Source: Paramecium octaurelia
Lineage: Eukaryota > Ciliophora > Oligohymenophorea > Peniculida > Parameciidae
Assembly: GCA_905182995.1 (NCBI GenBank)
Contig: CAJJDP010000005.1
Coordinates: 434,001 to 498,000, forward strand
Length of the DNA: 64,000 bases
Reading direction: 5' to 3'
Below the pieces are notes generated by a model. The model saw only the letters and a program-made list of their open reading frames with translations. It was not told the DNA's origin and did no database searches. A program made the position numbers and the translations under genes. The stretch's first letter is position 1; every line of letters begins with the position of its first letter. Below are positions 38,106-48,444 of this stretch, in pieces.

Positions 38106-39718
38106 TCACAAATTAAATTCTAAGAGCTGCTCCAGTAATTGAGGATCCAACTTGTTATGTTGTGCTTGTTGTTCAGTTTATATAGGTTCATCAATTTATG
38201 TTAGCGAGTGATGACTTCCACATACTTTGATACCAAACATATCATCTTCATCATCCAATTTAATTGAGTTGTTCATTTTATCATCGACTAAGGCTCCGAC
38301 CAATTAAATTGCATTATTCTAATTTGAATTGTTCCTCTTGTAAATCTTAGTTGAAGTTTCTAATTTAAATTACTTTAATTTAGCTTTAAAATCCTGAATT
38401 TCTTTTTCTCTTTTTATTTTGATGGAGAAACCAAGACTTTTTTAGGATTTAGTGATATCTTAAGTTTCCAAGACTGAATCAATATGCTTACTTTTGATAA
38501 GAGTATTTTGTAACTCAAAATTCAGAATGGTAGCACTATTAATTAAAGATTTATTCAGAAGATCACTATTTTAACTAATTTTACTAGTGTCCATATCATC
38601 TTTAGTAACTTTCTTTACAAGTGGTTTTTGAGGAGTTTGCATATTGGGAATCCATATATGTTTGAGTGCTTCAGAGGCTGTTAATCTTTTTAAAGGATTC
38701 CACATCATTAATCTTTTGATTAAGTCTCTGCAACTCGATGACAAGGACAGAAACTAAGGTTTTTGAAATGCTTCATTGATTGATTAACTTTGGAGTGTAT
38801 ATACAAATAGAATACCTATTGGATAATAAAGCAACAATATCAGCAGTATTATCTGAAGTGAATGGCAAGACTGATGTTAGCGATTAATACATGATAACTC
38901 CAATGGCCCATATATCGACTTACTGATTATAACCATAAATATGGCTACCCATGATTTCTGGTGCTCGGTAATGTAGGTTACCAGTAACAGTTAACATTTA
39001 ATTCCTCATATACCTAAATGTACTATTATTGAATGTAACAAATCTTCTAGAAACCCCGAAGTCTATTAATTTGACTGTGTAATCGCTATAAATAACAACT
39101 ATTTTACTTCTGATTTACAAGCACATTGTCTGGTTTAATGTCTCTATGACAAATGCCGCAACTGTGCAAACATCTAACACTTTTCAATAGAGAACAGGCA
39201 ATTCTTTAAACCTCTTGTTCTTTTAATTATGTTCTCTCTTGCAATATGGATTGTAAGTTTGGAAATGGAACATACTCCATTACCATGTATATTACATTAA
39301 TGTCAATGTATAATTTGTAGCATTTTGCAATGTAGGGACTTTTGATGATCGTAGAGTTGATGAAGGCTTGTCTTACGATATCCAACTATTCTTCATCTGG
39401 TGTTTGTATTATTTTTACTGCAAATTACTATTAAGGATTGTCTTTTTTCCAACAAATTCTAACGACACCATTAGTGCCTTCGCCTAGTTTCTTACCTAAA
39501 GTAAACTCGTCTTCGAAATTCGTGGATTTAACACCTATTTGCTTGAAGTCTTCAATCTCCATCTCGTCATCACTGAAAGATATTGATTAAACTTGTTGAC
39601 CAATCAAAGGAGTCTAAGTTTTCCTGATAGGCTCATCATCATTTATGGGAGATATGTTATGGGCTGAGACCAGAAATCCTTTCATTTTCTCCATCTATTT
39701 GTGAAATTTGGTCTGCAT
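38106..39718 (-). CDS. Serine/threonine protein kinase
   Basis: About 520 residues. N-terminal ~75 residues are polar; kinase: [73 protein letters not shown]. Catalytic residues intact; overall like CAMK/MAPKAPK kinases. Introns: a 22-nt TAG one after NQN (restores VNQNDYTVKLIDFG) and a 28-nt one ending AAG after ALLSN. A 200-residue tail follows with a coiled stretch and ends LLEQLLEFNL, TGA 38106-38108. Divergent from the CK1 gene with 30 bases between ATGs. Confidence 0.88.
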
Positions 39719-39748
39719 CCCTAAACTTTAGATCATTATTAATTTTAT
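39719..39748. promoter_or_regulatory. 30-bp divergent region between kinase and CK1 start codons
   Basis: The two ATGs at 39718 (minus) and 39749 (plus) leave 30 bases for two 5' UTRs and promoters. The sequence holds attattaattttat, AT-rich and without known motifs. Core promoter elements must overlap the coding regions or be shared. Confidence 0.5.
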
Positions 39749-40971
39749 ATGGATTCTATTTTAGGAAAAGACCTTACTAATTATACTATTGCACGTTAAT
39801 TTAAATTAATCAAGAAAATTGGATCTGGAGCTTTTGGAGAAATATATTTGGTCTAATCTTAATCTAAATCTGAATATGCCATGAAACTGGAAAGAAGTGA
39901 TAACAAACATCCTCAAATATTCTTTGAAGCTAAATTATACAATTACCTTTAAGGACAGGATTAGTATGATAAAGGTAAGTTTATTGTGTAATTCAAAGGA
40001 AGGCATTCCAAAAATTCATGATTAAGGAGTGGATGGCGATTACAATTACATCGTCATGGATCTCTTAGGACCATCCCTTGAAGAATTATTTAATAAAAAT
40101 CAGAGGAAACTATCACTTAAATCAGTTCTCATGCTGGCAGATTAGTTGGTTTAACGAATTGAGTACATACATTCAAAATAATTTATACATCGCGATATCA
40201 AACCAGATAATTTCTTAGTGGGAGTGGGCAGTAAAAGTTCTAGACTTTATGTTGTCGATTTTGGTTTGGCCAAAAGATATATATCCAAAGAAGGACACAT
40301 CCCTTATAAGGAAGGGAAAAGTTTAACTGGAACTGCCAGATATGCTTCCATTAACACACATGTGGGTTTAGAATAATCTAGAAGGGATGATCTAGAATCT
40401 CTTGGCTATGTCCTCATGTATTTATTAAGAGGACAATTGCCGTGGCAAAATATGAAGGCCTCCAATTAAAAGGAGAAATATTAAAAAATTATGGAAAAAA
40501 AACAAGAAACAACACCTGAATAATTGTGCAAAGGCTTTCCTTATGAACTGACTCAATATTTGTAGTATTGCAGAAATTTGAAATTCGAAGACAAACCTGA
40601 TTATAACTATATTAGAAATCTATTCAAAGTATTTATTTTACTGACTATTTTAGGAAGCCTTCAGAAAACAAGGTTTTGAATGGGATTATAAATTCGAATG
40701 GATTAAAGATGAAATTATAAAGGAGGAGAAGTTCATAGGAGTGGCTATTCCCCAAAAAACAACAGACATACCCACAACCACTAAGCAAAGTAATTTTCAA
40801 ACCATCAGAGCCCCCTTACTTATGCAATATTAATCTAAAATAACTTAATAGACATCTTAAGAGAAAAAACGTAATTCCTCTTATAGTAAGAACAATAATC
40901 TAAACAAATAAATGACTGGACTACTTGCACCTAAAATTAATACCAACAAGGACAGAACTAGAAAATATTGA
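39749..40971 (+). CDS. Casein kinase I
   Basis: About 390 residues. CK1 hallmarks: [62 protein letters not shown], the SIN segment [20 protein letters not shown] in place of APE, and RGQLPWQ. Introns: 28 nt ending AAG (restores YDKGIPKIHDQG) and 25 nt TAG before [11 protein letters not shown]. The tail is basic and polar ([17 protein letters not shown]). Active constitutive kinase acting on primed acidic sites. CK1 genes are numerous in ciliates. Converges with TAPT1, 36 bases between stops. Confidence 0.95.
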
Positions 40972-41007
40972 ATTCATATATTAATATATATCTATAAATC
41001 TAATTTT

Positions 41008-42234
41008 TCAATCTTTTAATTTATTTACATGCAAGTAGAGTTAGCTGTTTCTATGGTAGAAAAATATGATCATTTTAGTGAAGGATAACATAATAAATAT
41101 GATGAATCCAATATATATATAATCTTCTTTATCCAAAGATGACTTATGCTTTTGGTAATTGTAAGCTAGCATTTTCAGAATTATTATGACCTAAGGGAAA
41201 ATTACTATATTGAATTTCCCTATGATTTTGGCTTAAGCAAGAGGGACCTAGGATATATGAGATTGAAATACATTTTATAAAACTATGCATAAGTCTTTCT
41301 GATCAATTAATGAAAACTCCTTTATTTAATCTTATTATATCGAAACAGCATACATAAAATTAGACAAACTCTTTGTTTATTCGTTTAGCACATTTATTGG
41401 AACACTATTTAAATGAAATATCGAAATGTATTTAAAGGAATCGACTAACAATTCTATGAAAAAGTAAAACCCGATCTTGTAATAAAAGTCTACTGGAGTA
41501 AATTTAACACTCATAGAAATCAATATTATATAGAGTGCTTTTTGGAAGTATTCTCTTCCATCATTTATTGCTGTTGATAAGCATGACTTCTCATCCTGTT
41601 TTTTGAACACTGACCCCTTTAATTTAATTAAACTCAAAACGAATAAGGCTAGATATAAAAGTTATACTTTCTAACTAAATATTACATTATAAACTGTCAA
41701 CTGCAGTCCCAACAAGCATGCATGTGCAAAAATATAAATAAATGAATAGGGCAAATATCTATTGAAAACAGATTAATTCTTATACACATTTTACCAATAC
41801 AACTGTCTTATAATGTAATCCCCTTAAGTACAAGCCAATCTATCAAGCAAATCCAAAATCTAAATAATTCCATATAACTTAATTTAAGATTAACTCCTTA
41901 TTATGTGATACCAAAATCCAACTTCAAAATAATTGAATGTAAAAAGCCATGTTATCAACCAAATCATTGCAGTTTAAATTAAATCCAATCTGAATTATAT
42001 CGAAATCATGTTATTTGTTAAAATTGATAGTATTATTCTAATAGGTGAAATAATCACAGCATCAAACATTGAATCCAACATTAGAATTCCAACCTTCAAG
42101 AAAAATTGATAAACTGGAAATGGAGTAGTATAATGGATTAAGCCAGCCTCAGGTACATGTATGCTTTTGTTTTGACTTCCCAAGATATTCTGATTAGGAT
42201 AATAAAGAAGCATTTTCTATAAGAAATACTTCAT
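41008..42234 (-). CDS. TAPT1-family transmembrane protein
   Basis: About 400 residues, apparently one exon in the ciliate code. Several hydrophobic helices; the family signature IKLKGSVFKKQDEKSCLST, followed by GREYFQKALYIILI and ELLVDSFKYISIFHLN, matches TAPT1 (DUF747, transmembrane anterior posterior transformation 1). An upstream family feature, KLYGIIQILDLLDRLACT, is also visible. Start MKYFLQKMLLYYPNQN at 42234. In animals TAPT1 is an ER/basal-body-region protein linked to ciliogenesis and skeletal disease. Length is near the shorter end of the family. Confidence 0.9.
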
Positions 42235-42576
42235 TTTTAATAATTATATTTTAATTTCTTATTCCCTAAATTTAATTCAATCATTTTCGACTTTTAAATT
42301 TCTAAGCTCAACAAATTATAAATACTTAAACTTTGAGCTTTTGATACTAACTTGTTCAAATTTACTATTAATTTTATTGTAAAAATGTTGAGAATTAGTA
42401 ATTTAAAAGTTCATTAGATGTTATCCTATCCTATGTAGAAGTTGGATTTCGGAATAGAAATAGCGGTTAATTAATTGTTACTTGTGTATTTCTATTTAAA
42501 ATGATATGGTTTTTATGATTGATAAAAATTAAAAGGAAAGTTATGAATTATAATTTTTGTTTGGAATATTTTTCAA
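42235..42576. other. Intergenic region, possible upstream exon of the JmjC gene
   Basis: At 42385 an ATG opens MLRISNLKVHQMLSYPMQ in the same frame as the JmjC start used below, but three TGA codons intervene at 42499-42553. Either an unplaced intron set or decay; otherwise AT-rich and empty. Confidence 0.35.
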
Positions 42577-44289
42577 ATGATAAATACATTAAAAATTCAT
42601 TTGGATGATAAAATACGTGCAAGACAATTTGTAGTTGACCCTCTTTGAAAAATAGATGCTTTACAAAAATGGTCAAATAATTTTTGAAAAGGTCAAATAA
42701 GATGGAGGATTTATCAAAGTATTAAAATATTATAAAAAAAGGTCTATTGTCAAAAAGAATTACCATAATATTTGATTGAAGATAACTGGGTAGACTTATA
42801 CAAAACAAAAATAATATCATACGAGTATAACTAGATTGTCAATGCTCTATTAATATAGAAACCTCATTATTGTTCCGTTACTGAAGTTTTAGATATTTGG
42901 AATTTGGATTCACTAGTTTGGCGCACTTCTTAAGTCTACGTAATTAGTGTTCCAACTGAATTAGCAGAAATTCTGACTTTGAATTTCTCTCTACCTTAAG
43001 TTAAATAAAGTCATGGCTTCACAAAAGTAGAAGTTGAAACCAATATGGAAGGGAGTAGAAAAATCATACAGGAAATGCAAGTCTCTCAATTAATAGAAAA
43101 GATCTAAGAAGAGTAATCTTAAAATAGAACTCCTTATTTTACAACTTTTAATCTTCATAAAAAGGCTAAAGAAATAAAACATATTAAGAATTTCTTGCCA
43201 AAATCCATCAGACCTTAGGGCAATAATGATGTATTGAGTTATATGAGAAACGAAATTCCGGGCATTAACATCCCTTAATTTGAAATTAGATATCGCTGTA
43301 ATTGGAGAAGTCCATCAAAAGACTAAATGTGTTTTACTTAAGTTAATTTAAATCTTGGTCCAGATTCCTGTTTATGGATTACTATTGATAAAGAAAATGT
43401 AGCAGAACTCAGGTAGAAGATAATTTAAATTGAGAAAATAGATATATTTATTGAAGATAAGGTTTGGTTCAAAGATGCAGACTACTTTTTACTGAATAAC
43501 ATACCGTTTAGATATTTTGTTCAAAATGAAGGAGATTTAGTTGTTCTTAGTCCTGGAACCTATAGTTGGCAAAAATGTGAAGGTTTGTGCATGAGTTGCT
43601 CTTGGAATTAGGCAACTTTGGATGAAAACTCCTTAAAAACTATAATTGATTAAGAGAAAAACTTTGCAGCATTGAATTTTATCAGCAGAGTTCCATATAA
43701 CAATTTAATACTTGATGTGGTAATACATGAAAATTCATTGGATCAAACATTACTCAACTACCTTAGATCAGAACTACAATAATTTATATTTGAAGAAAAC
43801 CAAAATTTATAATCATTAAATTAAAAAAATGCACCTGTATTTTAAGAAAAAAGAGAGAATTTATTTTGTACTAAATGTAAAAGAGAGCTATTTATATATT
43901 TTTATGAGGAAGATCAAAATTGTCTATGTTTAATATGCTTGAAAGAACACTAAAATATTAATAATTCAAATATCAAATAAAAGTATAGATTTCAATGTTT
44001 GAATTTTTTGATAGGTTCACAATTATCTAGTTGCAATATTGAATTTTGTTCCAATTACACTGGAAAAACTAAATGCACTATAAAAGTTGATGAATAATAA
44101 AACTACAAAAATAAAGTTAATAAGAAAGGTTTAATAAAACTATAATCTGAAAATAATGGAAAAAATAAAATTGTAGAGCCCTTAACTCAAAATGCGATGG
44201 AATCATCAGAGGAGGAAAACCTAAAAAGAAAAAATAAGAAATAAGATATCTATAAAGGTTAAAAATTTTAAAAACAAAAAAAGTTATGA
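42577..44289 (+). CDS. JmjC (UTX/KDM6-like) protein with degenerate iron site
   Basis: About 550 residues from MINTLKIHLDDKIRARQF, introns 25 nt (TAG) and 23 nt (AAG). Residues ~230-350 resemble the JmjC domain of UTX/JMJD3: NLNLGPDSCLWITIDKENV, VWFKDADYFLLNNIPFRYFV, PGTYSWQKCEGLCMSCSWN. A Cys-rich zinc-binding segment follows (FCTKCKRELF, CLCLICLKEH), as in UTX, then a basic tail. The HxE iron pair of UTX (GHQENN) is replaced by PSKDQM, and the third His (GTVHW) by Ser (GTYSW), so demethylase activity is unlikely. 5' end uncertain. A chromatin structural role is inferred. Confidence 0.74.
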
Positions 44290-45001
44290 TTTATTTTGAA
44301 TAATTATCATCAACAAATTTATTAATTGAAAAAATAAGGTTGTAAATCTTTCTACTCTTTTTTTACCTTTATCATTGTTGTTTTAAACAATAAATTTGAT
44401 TAACACAATATATAAGAATCGATGAAGTGATAATTATCTAAATAATTTTATAATTTTCTAATCAAAATTTATATTTTTCTCTTAATTGGTAGTATATTGA
44501 ATAAAAGGTGTGTTGAATTTAATAAAATCAAAGATTTAAGATATAATTATACTTCCCAGCATTATTAACTCACGACTTTCTTAATTAATGAACCATTCTG
44601 AAGAAATTTTTCTATAATATTATGCTTAGATACAATTTGGAACTTAACTATTATTTTGAAGTTAATTATTCAGTCTTTAGACTTTATATTATATAGATAT
44701 AACAAAAGAGATACTGGACTTAAAATGAGGTATGTATATGTTTTAAGGAATGAAATATTGTTTGATCTAGGTGCAAAATGTTGATGAGTTTCTACTTGTT
44801 TTAATTTGCTCAAGAAAATTATTTGAATGGGATTATCATTGGATGGGCAATTTAGGTTGAGGGTAGGGTTATCAAGAGGGTAGTTATAAATAAACATGAA
44901 ATTATTTATAATATATATTATTTATAATATTGTAAATTCGTATTGTTGATTTTGGCGGATAAATGGAAGTATTGTGTTATAAGTATTTTTAGCAATTTAT
45001 A
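44290..45001. other. AT-rich intergenic region around the possible pseudogene
   Basis: Apart from the 44588-44899 remnant no coding, RNA or repeat feature is seen. Confidence 0.5.
44588..44899 (+). pseudogene. Possible pseudogene with three in-frame TGA
   Basis: One frame runs MNHSEEIFLQYYAQIQFG ... VQNVDEFLLVLICSRKLFEW ... GQGYQEGSYKQT and is broken by TGA three times where no short intron fits. Base composition is less AT-rich than the flanks. Parent gene not recognised. The opposite strand also has a 75-codon open frame here. Confidence 0.25.
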
Positions 45002-45716
45002 ATGAACCTTGATGATACAGATTGTAATTCTAAATAAATTTATATATAGTTAAAACTCCATAAAAATAGCAATTGTGCAAATCACCTATTACATATAATA
45101 AACAAAGTTCACCTAAGAAAGCGAAGGAAGAATTAAAAAAAATTAAGATCATTAAGAAACTGGAATTCAATGATGATCAGTTAATAATAAGATAAGATGG
45201 AATACTTGGAAGAAGTAAACGTATTACATCAAAAGAAAATAAAGGTATTAATTATCAATCAAATAGTAAATTCATCCTACACTTTGGGTCTATTAAATTC
45301 AATAGAACTAAACCAAAATAATGTTATAGTTAATAAGTTGGTGAAACCTAGCGATGACGATTTATTTAATCTCTCCAGAGATGAAAGCATAGTGTGTAAA
45401 TGTAGAAAATCTAAATGCATCAAAAACTATTGCGTTTGCAGTGCCAACAATCAAGAATGTTCATTCAAGTGCGAATGCTACAATTGCTCAAATAAATAGC
45501 CAAAATCCGCTATCTCAAAGTAATCAGGATCTGAATATTTGGGATGTAATTGTAGAAAACAAGAGTATGAGCTCAAAATTAATTCCTAGTTGTTCTAAAG
45601 GGTATTGTGAGTGCCAAAAACGTAAAATCAAATGCACATCGAAGTGCAGATGTTGTGATGAATGCAAAAATTGTGATATACAACCTTTACCCTTTCATTT
45701 AGATAGTTTATTCTGA
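45002..45716 (+). CDS. CXC-domain (LIN54/TSO1-like) DNA-binding protein
   Basis: About 215 residues, three introns (26, 22, 25 nt, all TAG). After a basic N-terminus (MNLDDTDLKTPQKQQLCKSP) come two CXC motifs: CKCRKSKCIKNYCVCSAN with CSFKCECYNCSN, then CNCRKQDCSKGYCECQ with CTSKCRCCDECKN. This paired Cys arrangement (CRC domain) defines tesmin/LIN54/TSO1 proteins, which bind CHR-type promoter elements and control cell-cycle genes. The two frames join only when the third intron is removed, restoring the second motif perfectly. Short compared with animal LIN54: little beyond the DNA-binding domain. Confidence 0.92.
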
Positions 45717-45833
45717 TTTCAAATTTCATATATTAATTAATTATTTTATACAATCGTTAAATTATTTTTATATCTTGAAATACTTATCAATAATGCTTTA
45801 TTAGATATAAACTAAAAATTTGGTTGCCAATAA

Positions 45834-46176
45834 TCATTATTTTAATTCTATTTTGAAAACCAATTCCTCCTCGATTTAATCGGTATCATACCTGATAAAC
45901 TTCATGTACACATTGGAATTCTTAGATGCTTACAATGTAATATGAATTGTTATGGATGCTAATAATAATACAATACTACATACATTCAGCTGGTATTTCT
46001 AAGGTATTTAAGTTGTCAATCTCAAAATTGGTGATTTTCAAAATATGCTCGTCTGATATTGAAATTCTTAAAATCTTCAGAAATTTATCTTTATTTTTGT
46101 ACTCAAATTTCTTTTTATAAAGACTATTCTATAGTTAAATCAACCTATATTCTTTTATGGGCTTGGTAAGACTCAT
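45834..46176 (-). CDS. Stand-alone NPHP4-like C-terminal Ig domain
   Basis: About 105 residues, one 25-nt intron. KKKFEYKNKDKFLKILRISI then SDEHILKITNFEI, and after splicing SSITIHITLQASKNSN and DQIEEELVFKIELK. Strand pattern and phrases such as R/K-F-x-Y-x-N resemble the last beta-sandwich of nephrocystin-4 (and ASPM-SPD-2-Hydin domains). Nephrocystin-4 itself is over 1,400 residues, so this is either a trimmed paralogue or an unrelated small protein with the same fold. The RED gene upstream on the same strand ends 241 bases away. Confidence 0.58.
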
Positions 46177-46417
46177 TTTAATTAATAATAAATAAAAATT
46201 ATCATCAATTTCTTTATTTTACATATAAATTCAATCAAGTAAAGAACTGTAAATTTACTCATGTTCAATAAAACAATCTGAAGTATGATGAGACATTTAA
46301 GATTGGGTATAGAGAAGTATTAAATTAAATGCAAGTACATATAAAAGAAGAATAAAAAAATTATAAAAATTGATATATATATAAGTTATAATATTATTAT
46401 TAGCATATTATTATAAT

Positions 46418-47497
46418 TCATTTATTCTTTTTTTAAATAATCTACATATTTAATCAAATTTACATCTTCAATTTAATCCAATTGTTTTTAATAATTTTCC
46501 CTATGTTTCTTCTTTTTCTTTAGGTCCTTTTTTATGAAGTCATAGTTCTTAAAATTTGGATCTACTTGTTTCTTTGCTTCTACTTCTGCTTAATGATCTT
46601 TCTCCTCTGCTATACTCAATCCTACAGGCTAGTAACATTCATAATAATAATCATCCTCGGCCTCCAACATTTTTTTGTGTCTCTTTAGTTTCTCTAACAT
46701 ATACATATTGAATTACCTTCTCTTTCCTTTTCCTCTTATTCTTATATTTGCTTTAATTAATTATATGTTTTTTAATCAAACTAATTCTTAGACAAGTATT
46801 CTGTAATATCGAAATTTTCATTTTCAATTTCTACCTTCAGGATCTTATTGACATCAACGTTGGGTTTATTAACTGGTTTTGCATCATTAAAGATATCATC
46901 AGATTCATCATCTTGATCAACACTTTAAATAAGAATATTTTAGTCAAATTTATGTCTTTCTTGATATCTTTTAATAGATAGATTATTAGTATTGAGAATG
47001 CTTTCTGAAATCATTTATATAGATTTTTCATCATAAATAACTTGGATTGGATCTTCTCCATCTTTATTATATTTTTTTGTGAAAAATTAAGGCATTGAAA
47101 CTCCATAGTTAGGATCTATATCATATTTATAAATATAGGTCATGGTGTTTTTTAAAGGGACAATTTAATTCTTATTTTATAGAAAAGCTTCTATTTTGAT
47201 TGCCATTGGATGAGTTGCCTTTTTAGGGATTTTCTCTTTGGCAGATGTTAAGTCTTTCTTTATTTTCGCAATGATGCTAGACTTATTATTCTCTTGATTT
47301 AATGTATTTGATTGAGGTTATTATATCAGAGTATAATCTAAACCATTTAATTTAATCTCCTTCTCAAATCCTTCTAATTCTACATATTCTCCATTCTTAA
47401 CTTGGGTCATGATCCCCTTTCTTCTTTCTTCAGCTCTGTCCCTATAGTTTGACTCTTCAACATTAACATTATCTTCATTGTCTTCATCTTCAAACAT
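46418..47497 (-). CDS. RED (IK) spliceosomal protein homologue
   Basis: About 345 residues. Near the start NYRDRAEERRKGI, then LNGLDYTLI, and late ECYQPVGLSIAEE and DPNFKNYDFIKKDLKKKKKH; these, in this order, match the conserved blocks of human IK/RED, a B-complex spliceosome component. Two introns: 23 nt (GTA...TAG) before KLKRHKKMLEAEDD, and 22 nt near the end giving the final IEDIIQKKNK before TGA 46418-46420. Start MFEDEDNEDNVN sits 16 bases after the Arf-like gene stop. Shorter than the human protein, lacking its RD/RE dipeptide repeats. Confidence 0.82.
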
Positions 47498-47513
47498 TAA
47501 TAATATAAATAAT

Positions 47514-48097
47514 TCAAATAGGTTTCATTTCTTTGCCAAGCCACTCTATGCAATTCATGATGTCCTTATATTCTAATGTACTTCCTTTAAAAACAGATAC
47601 TTTTCTTGTCTTATTTCTTTTTAATGGATAATAAAATAAATATACTTTAAAAATTCTTCTGTCTTCTCTAACGGATTGTCTTTTCCGTTTTGGTTTACAA
47701 ATACCGCAATTGGAGTCTTTATTCAATAAATTTAATGTTTTTACATCCTTAAGGTCAGAGTCAATGACAATTTTTTCTAATTCCAATAATGCCTTTTAGA
47801 TATCAATGTTGCCATCTATAACGTAAATTACTCCTTGACTTCCATAGAAGTTTTGTCTCCAAAATATTCTCTATCTTTCACTGCCTCCCATATCAAAAAC
47901 ACAAAGGGTAATGTTTTTTAATTTAATGTCAACAATTTATAAATCTTCCTTTTTATCTTGATAATTTCCTTGGTTGAGTGTTTTTATAAGAGCTACAGGG
48001 AACATGTATGTTTACTTGACTTTCCAACTCCATTTAGTCCTAAAACTAATAGTTTACGCTTTTCTTTAGAGAAGAATTTTTCGTGATTATTTCCCAT
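47514..48097 (-). CDS. Arf-like small GTPase
   Basis: About 165 residues. MGNNHEKFFSKEKRKLLVLG: Gly2 for myristoylation, then P-loop LGLNGVGKSTLIK, switch II VFDMGGSERQRIFWRQNF and NKDS as a variant of NKxD. Three introns: 23 nt (TAG) completing the P-loop Ser-Thr, then two ending AAG (25 and 29 nt) whose removal gives DNPLEKTEEFLKNKTRKVSV and the final helix MNCIEWLGKEM. DMGG replaces the usual DVGGQ; Ser replaces the catalytic Gln, so intrinsic GTP hydrolysis may be weak. Membrane-traffic or cilia role by family only. Confidence 0.83.
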
Positions 48098-48444
48098 ACT
48101 TGAAAATTAAATAGTGTTTTAATAAATTAAGAATAAAAATGAAGTTAGAATTTTTAAATTCATATTATTAATCACTCTTATTGCTAATGAATTCTAGTTT
48201 TATTAAATTAAAATAATATACTATGCTATATTAGTATTTAGAAATCTATTCAATTTACCATTAAATTAGATGTTTAATATCGTCCTAATTACTCAAATGA
48301 ACAAAAATTAAGAGTTGTATTTAATATAAAATACTGAATAATAATTATATGATTGAAAAGTAGTAGTTTCTAGGAATAGTCATTTGTAATTTATGAGGAT
48401 CAAATATAAAAAGTGATTGAATTATTTTATTAATTATTATTTTA
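48098..48444. other. AT-rich divergent intergenic region
   Basis: Nothing recognisable; separates the Arf-like and TTL genes. Confidence 0.6.

Noticed and set aside
42577..42800. ARID domain at the N-terminus of the JmjC protein
   Set aside because: A short GG-F-KV phrase recalls ARID, but the conserved helices around it are missing.
44670..44897. Minus-strand 75-codon frame with tandem CCCTC-like text
   Set aside because: Opposite strand reads as a gene relic; no domain, and the C-rich text is not a telomere repeat.
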